From assembly GCA_013203545.1 (NCBI GenBank), contig JABMQA010001078.1, positions 1-7,391 on the forward strand: 7,391 nt of DNA, in the 5' to 3' direction. The stretch's first letter is position 1. Every line of letters starts with the position of its first letter. Below, one piece after another: positions 6,910 through 7,391 of this stretch. The stretch is from Bacteroidota bacterium. GTDB lineage: Bacteria > Bacteroidota > Bacteroidia > Bacteroidales > 4484-276. Position numbers and translations under genes: made by a program. The notes under the pieces were generated by a model, which saw nothing but the letters and a program-made list of their open reading frames with translations, did no database searches and had not been told where the DNA came from.

Positions 6910-6938
6910 AAAAAAAAAGCCGACCAATGTAGTCAGCT
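6910..6938 (-). terminator. Intrinsic terminator after the PUR-domain gene
   Basis: On the minus strand AGCTGAC pairs with GTCGGCT (6932-6938 with 6918-6924; seven pairs, one a T-G wobble) around a 7-base loop, followed directly by a run of nine T's (6910-6918). It lies 24 bases past the stop codon at 6962. This is a textbook rho-independent terminator and separates the PUR-domain gene from the parA operon. Confidence 0.88.
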
Positions 6939-6961
6939 CCTGTTATTGGATTTTTAATAAT

Positions 6962-7333
6962 TTATTCCTCTTCACTTTTTTCGCTGGCACTGTCAAGGTC
7001 TTCAAAATTTACTTCGGGTGTTATCGGATCAGTTTTGGGCGTTGGGATCACTATCCCCTCCTCCTCGGGAGCTTCGCCGGTTTCGATAAACCCTATAACT
7101 GTATTAAGCCCACGGGCAAATTTTTCAAAATCCTCTTTGTAAAGAAAAAGCTTGTGCTTTTCATAAAAAAACTTTCCTGATTCGTTGTTAAACCTTCGTT
7201 TGCTTTCAGTTATTGTTAAATACTGTTCCTTGTTCCTGGTTTCCTTTACATCAAAAAAGTATGTCCTCTTCCCGGCTCTTACTACCCTGGAAAATATTTC
7301 CTCTCGCTGTTCTTTGTTTTCTAACGGTTCCAT
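6962..7333 (-). CDS. DUF3276 PUR-domain nucleic-acid-binding protein
   Basis: This 123-residue cytoplasmic protein belongs to the DUF3276 family, which has the PUR-alpha fold that binds single-stranded DNA and RNA; a spirochaete relative is Borrelia BpuR. The core runs from about 12 to 84: IFSRVVRAGKRTYFFDVKET (13-32), YLTITESKRR (38-47), and KHKLFLYKEDFEKFARGLNTV (59-79). This beta-beta-beta-alpha unit is a single PUR repeat and would be expected to dimerise. The remaining ~35 residues (from 86) are acidic and Pro-rich, ending in SEKSEEE, and are likely disordered. The start at 7331-7333 is favoured because the family begins with a short charged stretch before the first strand. It is monocistronic here: a strong terminator follows, and a possible leader hairpin precedes the ATG. 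The cellular target in Bacteroidota is not established. Confidence 0.92.
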   Translation of the reverse strand: MEPLENKEQREEIFSRVVRAGKRTYFFDVKETRNKEQYLTITESKRRFNNESGKFFYEKHKLFLYKEDFEKFARGLNTVIGFIETGEAPEEEGIVIPTPKTDPITPEVNFEDLDSASEKSEEE

Positions 7334-7336
7334 TTC

Positions 7337-7362
7337 TTGCTGTTTTAATAGATTTACAGCAA
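7337..7362 (-). promoter_or_regulatory. Inverted repeat (possible leader hairpin) before the PUR-domain gene
   Basis: TTGCTGT (7337-7343) and ACAGCAA (7356-7362) form a perfect 7-base inverted repeat around a 12-base AT-rich loop. On the minus strand its 3' arm ends only three bases (GAA) before the ATG at 7333, so in RNA it could affect ribosome access. A second CAGCAAT copy (7365-7371) lies directly beyond the first (7357-7363), offering an alternative pairing partner. Function is inferred; no promoter match to TAnnTTTG was seen in the 58 bases available upstream of this gene. Confidence 0.4.
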
Positions 7363-7391
7363 TTCAGCAATAATTTTTTTCCGTTCAATAA

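Noticed and set aside
1..7391. parS sites for ParB
   Set aside because: Reading for the TGTTTCACGTGAAACA-type palindrome and its CACGTG core found no match on either strand.
1..7391. A novel defence, mobile or biosynthetic system
   Set aside because: All long frames on the minus strand belong to recognisable housekeeping or conserved Bacteroidota families, with no insertion sequences, repeats, integrases, toxin-antitoxin pairs or RNA genes between them.

Overview
The window is a stretch of housekeeping chromosome from a member of the Bacteroidota. The evidence is a set of protein families largely or wholly typical of that phylum (a DUF3276 PUR-domain protein, a DUF5683 membrane protein, a DUF4412-like secreted protein, and a long signal peptidase I with a DUF5684-like N-terminus), the gene order parA-parB-DUF5683-dapB-lepB, the lack of clear Shine-Dalgarno sequences, and TAnnTTTG promoter elements. 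The sequence does not settle the genus; the base composition looks moderately AT-rich by eye.

All eight genes lie on the minus strand, so transcription runs from the high-coordinate end to the low one. At 6962-7333 is a small PUR-domain nucleic-acid-binding protein with an inverted repeat just before its start codon and a good intrinsic terminator after it (6910-6938). A promoter at about 6841-6848 then opens a tightly packed unit: parA (corrected start at 6818), parB (overlapping parA by 11 bases), the DUF5683 gene, dapB (2 bases later), an 88-base gap with a second promoter-like element, lepB, and the DUF4412-like gene 17 bases after that. A hairpin with a T-run at 1307-1343 ends this unit. 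A third promoter-like element at 1284-1291 precedes ftsK, which runs off the left edge, so only its N-terminal 420 residues are present.

Together the genes cover chromosome partition (ParA/ParB), chromosome translocation at the septum (FtsK), envelope biogenesis (DapB supplies the lysine/diaminopimelate branch; LepB removes signal peptides), and three proteins of less certain role (DUF3276, DUF5683, DUF4412-like). There is no sign of mobile elements, CRISPR, phage, RNA genes, parS sites or horizontally acquired cargo. I did not find an undescribed system. The points most worth a second look are the conserved but uncharacterised DUF5683 protein inside the partition/cell-wall operon, the possible translational-control hairpin in front of the PUR-domain gene, the corrected parA start, and the enlarged signal peptidase.
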